Source: Agapanthus africanus (Eukaryota; Streptophyta; Magnoliopsida; Asparagales; Amaryllidaceae). From it: DNA of 64,000 bases. Location: positions 142,557,988-142,621,987 of the forward strand of contig JASDDO010000001.1 of NCBI GenBank assembly GCA_030015575.1. Reading direction: 5' to 3'. The notes below the pieces were generated by a model that worked only from the letters and a program-made list of their open reading frames with translations, made no database searches and was not told the origin of the DNA. Positions 1 through 11,904 of this stretch are shown piece by piece (position 1 is the stretch's first letter; every line of letters starts with the position of its first letter). The translations under genes and the position numbers were made by a program.

Positions 1-83
1 GAACGAAAAATAAGCAATGTGCTTTAGTAAAATACAATATGAAACAACAATTCCCATTGGTAGTCACGAAACCTAGGAAACTC

Positions 84-513
84 AAGGATTAAAATCTCGG
101 ACTCGGTATCGGGCAGTCATTTTGGGCAGTCATTTTTGCGATCAGAATCAACAGTCTTGAATCGGAAATATCGGATTTTATATCAATTGACCAAAAAATA
201 TATAATTATGAAATTGTTTACATTAATAGGTAAAGCAATTATAAACAATTCGGCAAATTCTTTAGCAACTAATGATGTCTAAAAACTGAATTCTTTATTT
301 ATGTTTTAGTAATTAATGATGTCAAATAAACCGGAACCCATTAACCTATATAAAATAATTGACCCATTAATAAACTAAATACTAGAACCCTTCTACTCAA
401 ATGGTAAACCTAATATAACTCGGTATCGGACGATATCCGTAACAAAACTCGGACGATCATTTTTTGCAACGGAATCGGCCATCTCTGATCAGGATCGGCC
501 AAAATTACAGACC
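84..513 (-). mobile_element. MITE-like repeat, copy 1
   Basis: About 430 bp rich in 'cggtatcgg' and 'gatcggcc' motifs and AT-rich in the middle, with no coding potential. It matches, in opposite orientation, the segment at 6557-6999 of the same gene. Shared blocks include the terminal 'gagattttaa' type end, 'aatccgatat' and an AT-rich core around 'caaattatatataa'. The ends resemble imperfect terminal inverted repeats. No clean target duplication was found, so the class is uncertain. Confidence 0.5.
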
Positions 514-930
514 ATGGGAAAAGCATTACAATGATCATTTTCATTACTTTGGATCAATTATTCATGAGATTCAAGGTGGTGTTTCTACAAGGGAGAAAAA
601 AACCCTGAAGTTGATTACTATATTTTATAAAACAGTTTGAATAACCAGTACTTAATAATCTGAATGAAGCGCAGCTAAGAAGCATGCAATCTAAATAAGA
701 ATATTGAGCTGGATGTGGGCGGAATTAAACCATAGGAATGAAACGAGTGTACAAGTAATAAGTCTGAGGTCATTGCTCCAACTCAGGATAAGGTGAGGAA
801 GAACACCACGAGATGGTCTGGACATGTCCAATAAAAATGAATGAACATTTATAACTGAAAGGAATGTAGTGGAATGAGTGGTAAGGGGTCTGGACATGAG
901 GAAGAACCAAACAAACATAAATTAAGCAAA

Positions 931-969
<39 letters not shown>
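931..969. repeat. (AAT)n microsatellite
   Basis: Uninterrupted AAT/ATA trinucleotide run of about 13 units inside the kinase-domain intron. Confidence 0.95.
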
Positions 970-970
<1 letters not shown>

Positions 971-1547
971 TTTGTTAATTTAATAGAGATGACCCTAATA
1001 CAATTGAACTTCAGGGCAGAAAAGGGATTTATATAGCTAACTACGAAAATAACTTAAATGAATGGACTCAATTCTCAATAACTAACTGATTGCTGGAGTT
1101 CTCACACTTCATAAAATGGTCCTTCATATTAATCAAACTGGGAGACGAATTTGTTGCAGAGCTCTTCTCTGTCACCAGTATAGACGCTAATATTTGTGTG
1201 TTTTGCACTCTAAGAAAGCTTTTCATTCTTATAGTTTTCAACTTGGCAAATGATATGCATAACATGATGATTAAGGAAGAAGAATTGGTGCAGGTAACAA
1301 ATGAATAACTCAAGTGAAGGTTGGAGTAAAAAAAAAGTCAGCAGGATTACTTCCATGTAATCTATAAATGACTCAAAGCATTCAAGTCATATACGATAAC
1401 CAATATGCAAAAGATTTTAATATACTACGGCAGTATGAACTATATACTATGAATCTGGAGAAATTAACCAGCTGTATATAAAATATATATGTCAAAGCAT
1501 ACAATTTAAAGAAAGCAGTTTAACTGCTATAGAAGTTTAGTTCTCAC

Positions 1548-4500
1548 CATGTAAAGCTTCATCCAAGCTTCCGCCAGGTAGAAAATCATAAATTAACAAC
1601 TTAGATGAGGGCGAATTGCAATAACCACGTAGATTTACCAAATAACGATGTTTAATACAACCCAAGATCTCAAGTTCCCTATCAAAAAAGCGGTCAAGAC
1701 CTTCATTTCTCTTCCCTATTCTTTTCAGCGCAAAAATATTGCCATCATCCATGTCAAGCTTGTATACAGTTCCAAAACCACCAGAGCCAATGATATGTTC
1801 ATCATTTAAAGTCTCCAATTTCTTAAGGATGTCCTTTGACGAGTAAGGCAAATCCCCATGGAACATAACTATAGACGCACCTGAAAAAGGTGCAATGTAT
1901 TAAAAAAATGTTCCTTACATAATTTGTCAAAGACATATTGCTTGGACTAAATAATGCACGTCTCTATTTACTATACTCCTAATACCCATGATAAAGTTTT
2001 AGTTACCTCCACTTACATCCACTGCAAGACCTGTCATACCATTTTTCAAACATCTTTTGTAAAGATGGCATCCCCAGAAACACATCAGCGCTACAAACAA
2101 TAAAGCACCAATTGTTGCTAATGTACTTACAACAACCTTCTTGATGTTCTTCTTGCCTGGCTGGTCCCCTGCAACACATGTTAGCAAAATTTATTTCCTT
2201 TGTTCTCTATAGCAGAAGAAAGATTTATTTTCCCAATTGAAATGACTCGTGTGTCTAAGATGTATATGTGCAAAAGCATGTCCATTTTTTCCTCCAAGCT
2301 ACAAACAATGCTGATACAGATACTGAATGCAACAAAATTCATGTGTCTGTGTCAGTACCTGAAAGTGATCCAGAGTTTGTTGTTGGTGACAGGACATCAT
2401 TTTTACACACAACATCAATTTGTTTCCCACATAAGCCCCGATTTCCAACAAACCTGCAGTGGAAACATGTTGTGTGGGGATAGTATAGTTTAAAGGAGTC
2501 CTACATTGGAAATTTCCACTAGTCGTAAAGAAAAAAAATACCATATATATGGCCATCCAATGCAACAGAAAGTCAGGTTATATCAAATGGGCTATATGTA
2601 GATGGGGTCGGCCACTCAAAATGGGATCGAACAGGGGGTGGGCCCCTTGGAGTTTAAGTTGGTGGGGCCTACCCCTGCAGACTGTGGGTGGCGGCCGTCG
2701 AACCCAACCCCATTAAATTCATATCAAATATAAAGATGCTGGTACATATAAATCACCTCCAACTGTGAATAACATTCCTCCACTTCTCCGTTCATTTCCA
2801 ATAATGCGGTAAGAAATACAGTTCGAGAAATTAAACTGGTGCTGGAAAGAAGTATGACCATTCGAAAGGAAGGTGATACACTGGTCAGGCACACATCATC
2901 TGGTCAGATCAAGAAATCGCTTTTGCATCTATGTTTCCCTTCCTTTCCATTCTTCTTCCATTCACTTTTTTCCATTTTTTCTTCTCTGACCTGGCAGACC
3001 ATTGTATAGGGACTGGGATTTTGGTGACTCTGAATGAAGGTTACGGTTGACTGGATTCCAATACCAATGAAGAGGAAGGAGGAAAAGTGCAAAGAATAGG
3101 AAGAGGAAGAAGAGTCTCAGAATTTCTCAATCACTCATGATAGTTTTATTGAAAGATCATAAAATAATTCTTCTTGGGTATAAACCAAACTTAAGAAAAC
3201 AACAAAGACAAAGTTTAAAGAATTTAAATTCCTATCCAAGTCAAACTCCTAACAATTCAAATATAAATGATGCAAAATACTCTATAAAACTCAATAAGTA
3301 TATCCTATTAAAAACGTACGAAAATTAGTCCTAATTTATTTGTTAAAATAGGTGCAGTATAGATAGAGAGCAGTATAACCTAAAAGGCACATTCTGGAAA
3401 GGCAACAGTATAACCTCCCACTGAACTACTGAAATGCAAAGCAGCAGATAATATGTATCACTAAACATCACTTACGAATTTTCAGTAAATCTGCTCAGTG
3501 CACCGTCAGTTGGTATAGTTCCCGTCAGAAAGTTCATTGACACGTTGCTTCTCAGAGATTACAAAGGAAAATAGAAATAGAAATAGATGCGATGAGTTTG
3601 ATCCTTTGTTGGATGCCTATATGTTTTGAGTGATCTACACACTTACAATGACATAAGCTTGGTCAGTTTAGCAAGTGAAGGAATGGAACCACTCAAAGTG
3701 TTGCTGGAGAGATCCCTGAAAAGAGAAAGGTACACATATAGATTAAGATTACTCATATAAATTATAATCGTTGTGGTACATTCTAAAGGTTGGCATTCTA
3801 TGTCCAATAGAATATCTCGATCTAAGCTTCAAGGTAAAAATAAACACAAAAATGATGACTGGAAAAAGAGAACCAAAAACCCAGATACCAAATCGGGGGG
3901 TCTTTCTCTTATGTACAGATCTCTATAATTCAGTGCACTTCCTTATAACTTCTATTAAATTGCACCACTCAGCAAAACAATTTCCTAACTCAGTCATTTA
4001 AATGAAGTTGATTGATAAAGAAACAATAAAATCGATTCTTATTAGTTGAAGCATAATATACTAGGCAAACAAATACCTAAACAATTGCAATTAAGGATGC
4101 TAATATATAGCTTGTTGATTTTACGAATTAAGATTGAAAGTAGATAATATGCTAAATTTTACCCTGCAAGTCATTTGACAAGAAGTTAATACGAAAAAAT
4201 CTTGGATACAGAACTCACAAGGTCTCAAGTCCCAAAAGGATACCCAATTCTGAGGGGATATTTCCACTCAAGTAGTTACCCTGCAAGTATCTGCAGAGTG
4301 ACAAAGAAATATAATTATATGTTTTTATAAGTAATAAGTGCTAAGATAATGTGACTATGTGAGTGTGTCGCAATAATACTCTCTGCATGCCCATGTATAT
4401 ATATCAACACAGAGGAGGTACTTGTATAACAATTAAATAGTGTATGGACGTTGTGCCAGCCCATGCCTGGTATATACACACATATTTTATTATGATCTAA

Positions 4501-4695
4501 ATCAGTTGTCAAAGTGACTTTTAACCAGGGTAGGTGCAACAGGAAAGGGAAACAAAACTTAAGCTTAGCAAACGATTTGTGTTATTGAAGTTCAATTAGT
4601 GCATTGAGGCATGGAGGTCTTCTTTTCTTTTATTGCTGTTGTCTATGAAAGCCTCTTAAATAAGTTACAACTTCTACCCAAGATATCACAGTCTG

Positions 4696-4738
<43 letters not shown>

Positions 4739-5205
4739 CTTATTCCATCTAGGTTACAATGTATTGTTGTACAAGCCCACAACAAAAAACAGTGACGAAT
4801 CAAATTCAGAGTTTCAGACTGTGATATCTTGGGTAGAAGCTGTAACTTATTTATGGAGGAAAGAGCCCTAGGAAGTTCTTTCATTAGGTGACGTTAAAAA
4901 CTATACCCTCCACCATTTTTTCCGATGACCGGAAATCTTGATCTACATCATCTAATATGTCGGTACACCAATTTCATGTGATACTAACACCTTTTCACCG
5001 TTATTTAGCAATGTAAAAAGTTCTATTGTCGGTAAACCGTTAATTTTGCACTCACTAAATCAATAGTGAAAAAAGTGTTAGAATCACATGAAATTTGGTG
5101 TACCGGTATATTAGATGATGTAGATCAAGATGGCCGGTGCCGATCGTCGAAAAAAATGGTGGTCATAGTTTTTTAACGCCGCCCGACAAAAAATCCTCTT
5201 AGGGC

Positions 5206-5248
<43 letters not shown>

Positions 5249-7804
5249 TGTGTGTGGAAAAATGTTTTAAAAAGGCAACAAAATTAGATCTTTCAGTTTG
5301 CTTTTTTAAATAGCTGTGATCGATGGGTTTTTTTTCAACAATGCTGAATAAACTAATAACACACAGTTAAGCAATTTGTGTGTGTGTGTGGAAAAATGTT
5401 TTAAAAAGGCAACAAAATTAGATCTTTCAGTTTGCTTTTTTAAATAGCTGTGATCGATGGGTTTTTTTTCAACAATGCTGAATAAACTAATAGCACACAA
5501 TTAAGCAATTTGTAAGCAAAATATTCGTACAGCAGCTTAGGACTTACAAATGTTGTAACTCTGTGCAATTTCCCAGCTCAGGAGGGATTGCTCCATATAA
5601 GCTGTTTCCATGTAGAGCTCTAAAGCACGCCAACAATCATATATCACAACGAGAAGAAGAATCACTCAAGTAATCATTCACAAATAAAGTAATGGAAAGT
5701 CATTAAGAGTTTCAAGACTACTTACAACAGCCTTAACTGATTTAACTTTCCAATATCTGGTGCAATAGACCCAATAAATTTATGATTCCCAAGTGTCCTG
5801 AAAAATTGCAATATTCAAATAGTTAGCGATGGAAATTCCAGAAGACCTAGCATAGAAATTAACTTTTTGTAGAAAGTGTATAAAGTACAAGCAATCATTA
5901 TTCGCCATTTGCTGGAAGAAAACGCATCAGCTCTGACAAAAACTTCTTGAATATCAACTAAGTGCTACTGTTCAAAATCTAAAGAACTAATAGCACGTGA
6001 CTTCATAATCCATGTACAGATATTTATGCCACAGTGATTCGCAATACAACACTTTGATATGAACCCTGAACCACTTAGCTAATTTACTATAATATCCAAC
6101 ACTTCTTATACCTGTGCAGTCGTATTTGATATTTCTGGTATCCTAGCTTCAGTTATTATTAAACATTACCGGAAAGACTTTCAAAAACACAGGGCTTTCC
6201 TCATCAACCATAGGTTCCTCAAATGTTGCTTCTCTCAAGCACCAAAATTGAACTTCATGAAATTCATGTTTTCAGGCAGTTTCAGTAATTTACATGTGGC
6301 TTGGGGTTGCTTTGGCTCTTTTTGATGAAAATGATGCTCAAAGGCTTCAGAAAACTGATACTTTCAGGAGAAATAGAGGTTTGGCTCTGAAAAGCAATAA
6401 CCTCTGGCATTCTAAGCAGTTTTAGTAATTTACATGTGGCTTGGGGTTGCTTTGGCTCTTTTTGACGAAAATAATGCTCAAAGGCTGAAAACTGATGCTT
6501 TCAGGAGAAATAGAGGTTGGACTCTTAAAAGCAATAGCCTCTGGCATTCTAATCATGGTTTGAAATCTTAGCCGATCCAGTCCGGTCCGAGATGGCTGAT
6601 TCCGATTCCAAAATTGACCGTCCGATATTGATATGGTCCGATACCAAGTTATAATGGGCTTAAATATTTGATTGGTAAGGTTCTAGTCTTAAGTTTAGGA
6701 ATGGGTTAGTGGGTTAAATAATAGGTTATTGACTTACAGGTTATTTAACATCATTAATTACTAAAAAGAATATTTAAAATGGTATAGTTAGTTTTACCTA
6801 GTATAATATCAACCATTTTAGACATCATTAATTGGTAATGAATTTGCCAAATTGTTTAAAGTTGTTTGTACGATTTATTTAAAGAATTTCGATTTTGAAA
6901 TTTTGTTTTGTCAAATTATATATAATCCGATATTGTCGATCTGAGATGGCTTAGTTAACCACTTGATTGATACCGATACCAATTCCGAGATTTTAAACCT
7001 TGATTCTAATTAGGCAAAGAATGATAATCAACCAGTTTTTATGGTGGTACATCTTACTGAAATATTATACAATTGTCAAGCTAAAATGCGCTTGAAGAGA
7101 GAAATAAGAAATACGTTATTGACCAGACAATCAATACAATCAATCTCTCGTAACTTCCAAATCCAATAAATGTACTGGAGAAAATGTACCATCACAAAAG
7201 TTATGATGGAAATTCCGATAATAATATGAATTATATTAAACACTTTTTAGTCGATCGATCATATTCTTACATTATCTAGAAGCTAACTTAATTTAGCATG
7301 CATGTATTTCATCTTGCCCTCTTGATTCAAGATGCTTCACAAATACATACAGCAAAGAAGGAAAGAGGAACATCTATGGTTAGAGAGAAGGAAAAGAAGA
7401 GCAAACAAGCAATAGCAAGTATGCAGATAACAAGGGAAAGATTTTAACAAGAGCTTAAAGAAGTGCTCATACACCCTTACAGATATATTACTCTTTTTGT
7501 ATGGGCATCACATGTCACTCCTTTCCAGTTACAAGGATCGGGGTCTTCTTGCCGCCATTGGAGAAAGATGCCATTTGAACCAACGATTGATGTCTTAAAA
7601 CTAAGGAGTGCCTCACCTGTGACAAACAAAATTTTATCAAAATAACAAATATAACAAAAGGTATAAAATGGCAACTACTATACAAAGCTCAGTTCAGATG
7701 ACTTTACCATCTGCACTAATAGTGCAGCTTATCTCCATAGCAAAACAGTATAGCATTATCAATTGAAGCAGTATCTTTCGACATTTCATCAGAATTGATC
7801 CCAT
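1548..7804 (-). CDS. FEI: FEI1/FEI2-like LRR receptor-like kinase, 5' part (10 exons, 3' end outside window)
   Basis: Exons (minus strand, 5' to 3'): 7804-7708, 7616-7481, 5797-5726, 5619-5548, 4290-4219, 3715-3647, 3547-3476, 2453-2359, 2168-2007, 1880-1548; all have GT-AG borders and phases that join cleanly to about 393 codons. The start MGSILMK precedes a hydrophobic signal peptide ending near CTISADGEALL. Exon 2 encodes the N-cap motif [13 protein letters not shown]. Exons 3-7 each encode one LRR unit. Exon 8 has [11 protein letters not shown]. Exon 9 carries the transmembrane segment ending [10 protein letters not shown]. Exon 10 holds [13 protein letters not shown], the glycine loop [10 protein letters not shown], the ATP-binding lysine in FALKRI and the helix-C glutamate in [12 protein letters not shown] and DFG segments are missing because the gene runs past base 1. 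Exon 6 is 69 nt, one codon shorter than its 72 nt neighbours. The Arabidopsis FEI kinases act at the plasma membrane in cell-wall synthesis and root elongation; that role is inferred here from similarity. Confidence 0.93.
4657..4853. repeat. Foldback with ~41 bp arms around a (CA)n loop
   Basis: The left arm at about 4657-4697 reads taagttacaacttctaccc and continues through ccaagatatcacagtctgaa. It is matched in reverse complement by 4812-4853 with about one mismatch. The loop holds a (CA)n tract at 4697-4736 and about 75 further bases. It sits in intron 4 of the FEI-like gene and would form a long hairpin in the pre-mRNA. Confidence 0.85.
4697..4736. repeat. (AC)n microsatellite
   Basis: About 20 AC dinucleotides in the loop of the foldback at 4657-4853. 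Confidence 0.95.
4887..5184. mobile_element. Foldback MITE with ~115 bp terminal inverted repeats
   Basis: The two halves are near reverse complements. The left arm has acgttaaaaactat, caccattttttccga, cttgatctacatcatctaat and cacatgaaattggtgtacc in complement; the right arm mirrors them up to about 5184. About 70 bp separate the arms, there is no reading frame, and the total length is about 300 bp. This is typical of a non-autonomous DNA transposon of the long-TIR (Mutator-like) kind. A target-site duplication could not be identified. Confidence 0.7.
5203..5255. repeat. Compound (CT)n(GT)n microsatellite
   Basis: A CT run followed directly by a GT run, immediately before a 134 bp tandem duplication that also ends in GT repeats. 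Confidence 0.92.
5256..5513. repeat. 134 bp tandem duplication
   Basis: Two consecutive near-identical copies (5256-5389 and 5390-5513), each starting ggaaaaatgttttaaaaagg and ending near agcaatttgt. A GT microsatellite lies before each copy, suggesting slippage or unequal exchange at the GT tract. It lies in intron 4, just downstream (in plus coordinates before) exon 4. Confidence 0.92.
6276..6552. repeat. 140 bp tandem duplication
   Basis: Two tandem copies (6276-6415 and 6416-6552) sharing gtaatttacatgtggcttgg and tttcaggagaaatagaggtt, with scattered substitutions and a small deletion in the second copy. Located in intron 2 of the FEI-like gene. Confidence 0.88.
6557..6999 (+). mobile_element. 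MITE-like repeat, copy 2
   Basis: Begins ggtttgaaatct and ends agattttaaacc. These two 12-mers are reverse complements with one mismatch, i.e. terminal inverted repeats. The interior is non-coding and is an inverted relative of 84-513. Located in intron 2 of the FEI-like gene. Confidence 0.62.
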
Positions 7805-8473
7805 TAAGATTCTTGCCAAACATAACAACAGTGTGGTCAACCATCTAAAATGATCTTCAAGTGTTGCATCAGATTGGCAATTATCTGCTCGAGACATCAT
7901 TTCCATAAGGCGTATAACAAATGGAAAAGGATAACACAAATGTCATAACAAGACAAAAAAAAATAGAATAGATCCCAGTTTTTTTTGTTATTCTATGCAA
8001 AGTTCAAAAATACTCTCTGGTGAGTAAGGGGATGAATGAAGATTATCAGCAGACTCATTATTTTGTGGTCCGAATGTAAGAAAAGTTATAAGCAATCTAA
8101 AATCGAATTGCCAATTTCTGGTCTGATTGACATTTCACATTCTCTAAGTGAATTCCTATGATTTTTTATATAGACTACCTGTGCACACACATAACATATA
8201 AATAAATATCGATTGGAGATATAAAAAAATTAAATATAGGCATTGACATCAATCACACCATCCATTCTTTTGACTGGTAATTGAAACAGCTATAATAGAT
8301 AGTGCTTCTAGGATGGAATTTCTAGAGATCCTGGAAAAAATATTGACAGTAACATAATGTACAGTAAAGGAATAAATTGCTGTTGTGAGAAAGCATGCCA
8401 CAGAAAAAGAACGTCAATTGGTAATATGTGATTAGAACTCTATTTATGACCTTGAAAAGATTAATTATTGTTT

Positions 8474-8990
8474 GTCATGGTTTGAAATGGGCAATAAATA
8501 GGAAGGCATTGAGGGACGGGTGAAGTGCATTCCATCATATATTGTAGGTGAAGTTCCAAAACCCTTGCTCTCCCTCCCTAGCAGTAAGTTACTGAGATGG
8601 GTTATGATTACTAGATGCCAGATGACCCTTAGAATGGATGTAGTTTGATGACCCTCAGGATTCCTTGCATATTTTGATACCAAAAAGGACTTCTTACATA
8701 CAAGTGTCGGTGCTTCTCTTTCCTCCTTTTGTCATGATTTTAAATGGGCAATAAATAGGATGGTATAGAGAGACGAGCGGAAAGCATTCCATCATATGCT
8801 TTATCTGAAGTCCAAAACACTTGATCTTCCTCCCTAGTAATAAGCTAGAGAGACGAGTTATAATATGCCAGAAGACCGTTGGTATGGATGTATGTAATTA
8901 TAGACGTTGCATATTTTGATAGGTGAGAGAATTCCAAAAAGAATTTATTACGCACAAGTATCAATGCTTCTCGCCCTCCTCCCTCCCCCT
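8474..8990. repeat. 257 bp diverged tandem duplication
   Basis: Copy 1 (about 8474-8730) and copy 2 (about 8731-8990) share gggcaataaatagga, gcattccatcatat, ctccctag and tgcatattttgat, with many substitutions. It is non-coding and lies in the 5' intron region of the FEI-like gene. Confidence 0.8.
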
Positions 8991-10073
8991 TGATCCCTCC
9001 ACCCCACAAAAAAGTAATAGATTTTTTTTTAAATAATAAGAAAATGCAAACATTAATATATGTAATTATAGACGTTGTCCAAGCATAGCCTCTTCAAAAG
9101 GTAAGGCAGCTCCAAAGGATTTCAAAATCTGGCATTTAGAAAGTAGAATTTTCATTGGGCATCACGTGCATAGTAATCTATTTATTTTTTAAAAACAGCC
9201 ATTGCATAGGATTTAGGGTGGAAAACCATAGGATTGGTGTGGGAAACACAAAGAAGCTTTGCCGTGGTGTCCCTGTCCAAAAAGATATGATCCCTGGTAT
9301 AACCCTCAACAATGATAGAATGTTGTGGATCAACGACGATTTCTGATGATGAAGTGGATATTTTCTATAATGGTAACAGAGAGGCCCTAAGTGCTAATGG
9401 AGGATGTGATGGTGAGGGCGCCGAACGACAAGTCCGATGAGTGGGTCGCCAGTAACGACTATAATGGTAGGCCTCATCTGTTTTTCTATCGTATCATAAA
9501 TACCTCTATTCACTTTTTGTATTATTTTTCACCTTTTTTTGGACACAAGACATGACCAGTTTTCCAGATAAACATACTTGGGTAAGCCATCATGCATTCA
9601 GAAAGCTATCTTAAAAAGAGTCATATATTGTCTATAGAGCAACTAAATGCAATTTCCGACTTGAGAGCCTTGTGTATGCCGTTCCCTAAGCTGAAAAACA
9701 GCCATAAGAAATGGAAAACTAGAGGAGTCAAACATGCATTTCACCAAACGATGACAGAGATGAGGTAGGAAAATCAGTTGTGGTCAGAGTTTGCCATGCA
9801 ATTTAGCTTCTTTAGGAGAGATCCTCCTTAGGAAGAAGGTTCAATAAGTAAGAATATTAACTGAATTTAACCTGCCATGACCACCAATACAGATTTTTAA
9901 TCAATTTCATCATTCTCTTTAGGTTCAATTCAGAACACCCAAATTCAAAGCCCTTGAACCATAGTGCCCATCAGAATTATCAAGTTCAATTTAGTACACC
10001 TAAATTCAAACTCTCTGCATGATATTTCCCATCAGAAGTATCACTAAATACCGGTGAAGATATCTTACTTCAG

Positions 10074-10470
10074 CAAAATCCTTGCTGATTGCTGCAATGC
10101 ACGGCTCAAACCACACAATCAACTCGATCAAACCTAAACAAACAAATCAAAATCAAAAATTTTCCCTAGACTTCCACAATGCGAGGAACAACAAAAAGCA
10201 TCGGAAAGCAACAGTAAGAGATGATTAAATAAGCAAGGTAGAAGCAAACCGAACCCAAATTTACTAAAATCCTTGTAGACTGCCACAATGCGAGGGAGGA
10301 AAGAGAAGAAATTACCTCGATCAAATCTAAAGAAACACTAATCAGGGATTTAACGAAAATTGATGCAGCAATCACGCAAAAAATATCAAAAGAAACATAC
10401 CCGGAATCGATCTTGCAGCTCTAGATGCCCTAAATTAAGCAAATCCTCGATAACCGATGCAATGCGAGGC
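10074..10470 (-). repeat. Four degenerate repeats in the 5' leader region
   Basis: On the minus strand the pattern gcattg(c/t), about 10-16 bases, then aaggattt or gaggattt recurs near 10,440-10,465, 10,265-10,295, 10,160-10,185 and 10,074-10,105. Examples are cgcattgtggcagtctac, gtgcattgcagcaatcagc and cgcattgcatcggttatc. Several copies are preceded by a gattcgatc/gtttgatcgag-like stretch. They may be tandemly derived alternative leader exons. Confidence 0.55.
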
Positions 10471-10625
10471 TAAAATCAACGCAGCTTTCTGATCGAATCT
10501 AAAGAAATCAACAAAATGCCTCAAAATTTTCAGTAAATTTCCAAGATTCAACGGAAACTGAAGCAGTGACTGTACACAAAAAAAAAACACAAAGAAAAAG
10601 TAAACGAGCGAGGTACAAAACAAAC

Positions 10626-10800
10626 CTGGTATCGATCTGAAATGCTTCGAATTTAGTGAAGAGAGAGTGGAGGGAAAATAAAACCCTAAAATTTTGAGAT
10701 TTGCTGGGGGAGAGGAGAGAGAAGAGTGAGAGGAGTGAGAAATTTGGACCAATGAGAGACTTGAATGGATTTCTCTCTCTCAAGCCTTTTGGTAGAACAT
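10626..10800 (-). other. Probable untranslated first exon of the FEI-like gene
   Basis: On the minus strand this is a CT-rich leader (ctctcactcttctctctcc, then tagggttttatt), typical of plant 5' UTRs. It ends at 10626 in accag followed by the donor gtttgttttg. Both ends are inferred; only the donor is placed with some confidence. Confidence 0.5.
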
Positions 10801-10900
10801 TGCGATCAATCGTGTCAGCAACGCTAGATTCTTATCCCACGAGTGTGAACCGCTAATGACGCTTTTTTTAATTGCCAGTACTAGGGCATAAAGCCCAAAT

Positions 10901-10910
10901 TTTATATATT
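10901..10910 (-). promoter_or_regulatory. Candidate TATA box
   Basis: Minus strand reads aatatataaa, followed by about 100 bases before the CT-rich leader. It fits a core promoter for the FEI-like gene, but AT-rich plant DNA gives such matches by chance. Confidence 0.3.
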
Positions 10911-10999
10911 AAAAATAAAAAAGTTACATAATGAAAAAATGAAAATAAATGAACAAGATCAACACTATCACAAATAATAGTTCAAGATTGAACTTCTAA

Positions 11000-11575
11000 G
11001 AAAATAAGTAATATACTCCAATTGTGAGCAATTGATCCACCACCAAGACCCGTGACATCAAAAAGCTTAGTTATTCTTATGGAAATATCGGAAATGACAT
11101 CACGAAGAATAATCTTCTTGGTCCTGCAATGTTACCTGAAGATTCGGTTATTTCGCTATTTCCATACGTACCGAACAACGGTCGAAGCCGCCATACGTAG
11201 AATCGCTTCAATTGGTGTATTACCTGAGCTCTTAGTTTCAGTGATATCCATTAAGCCAAGAAAAGTAATGGGTGGAATATGAAACTCACTACGAGCTACT
11301 GACACAAGAATCACCCAGTTAGAGAATTGACACTCAAAAAATAAAAATGGTTGTGGTTTCGGGCACAAGGTTGCAAAAAATGCATTGTCCGACATCACCA
11401 ATGTCTTTTGCTTGAAGCAAATCAAAAGTTTGTAGTTTCCCAAGAGCGGCTTACCATAGACAAAAAGAGTTTTTAGTTTTCCAAGAACGGCTTGCCATAA
11501 ACAAATAGGAAAAATTATTATGTAATGACCGTAAATATCAAGTACAAACCTTCTTTTTTTTAAAATAAAACCCAT
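11000..11575 (-). pseudogene. Decayed LINE (non-LTR retrotransposon) 3' tail
   Basis: A 139-codon open stretch on the minus strand (11575-11156) ends in AASTVVRYVWK. It continues past in-frame stops with RNNRIFR and KKIILRDVISDISIRI. The pattern W-K-x-R-N-x-R-I-F followed by a basic helix is characteristic of the C-terminal segment of plant LINE reverse-transcriptase polyproteins. Two stops interrupt it, so it is a relic. No poly(A) tail was identified and the family assignment rests on this motif alone. Confidence 0.45.
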
Positions 11576-11688
11576 CTTGTTTGAATCAATTGAATATAAA
11601 TATTTCTTTTCTATTTGTATTCACAGTTTTTATTTGTATCTTTTGGTTATCATCTTGTATTCCGTATCCATAACTCATGAGTTCGACC

Positions 11689-11904
11689 TGTAGGGTTACT
11701 AGGCACTCTAACAAAGTTCTACAAGGTATCAACCATGCCCGATTAAAATTTTAGCCGTGCCGAACAACCCTAAATAAGATCTTTGCTAGATAATTAGGGT
11801 TACACATGTAAGTAAATAACATTTACCACTAAGTGAATACGAAATACAACCTTTGTAGATCGGTCCTTCACTTCTAAATCTCCTTGTTGTAGTCCCTTCG
11901 CTGC
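11689..11904 (-). repeat. Copia 3' LTR, distal fragment
   Basis: Matches the start (plus coordinates) of the intact LTR at 43532 with about ten differences in 216 bases. It is cut at GCTGC by the gypsy insertion and resumes at 35480. Confidence 0.95.

Larger units (their letters stand above)
1..1547 (-). other. Long intron inside the kinase domain of the FEI-like gene
   Basis: The exon ending at 1548 stops after the residues LDEALH, with a donor reading gtgagaac. FEI genes also have an intron at this point. No kinase-like reading frame is visible on the minus strand between here and base 1, so the intron is over 1.5 kb and the catalytic-loop exons lie outside the window. It contains a MITE-like repeat (84-513) and a TAA microsatellite. 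Confidence 0.75.
7805..10625 (-). other. 5' leader intron region of the FEI-like gene
   Basis: This 2.8 kb stretch lies between the start codon at 7804 and a probable untranslated first exon ending at 10626. It has no supportable coding sequence. It contains the 257 bp duplication at 8474-8990 and a series of degenerate repeats at about 10,074-10,470. The translated exon probably begins a little above 7804; an acceptor such as the one ending cgagcag near 7890 is possible but not certain. Confidence 0.5.

Noticed and set aside
1068..1313. 81-codon minus-strand frame as a missing kinase exon
   Set aside because: It has no kinase motifs (no HRD, DFG or APE) and lies within the intron after 1548.
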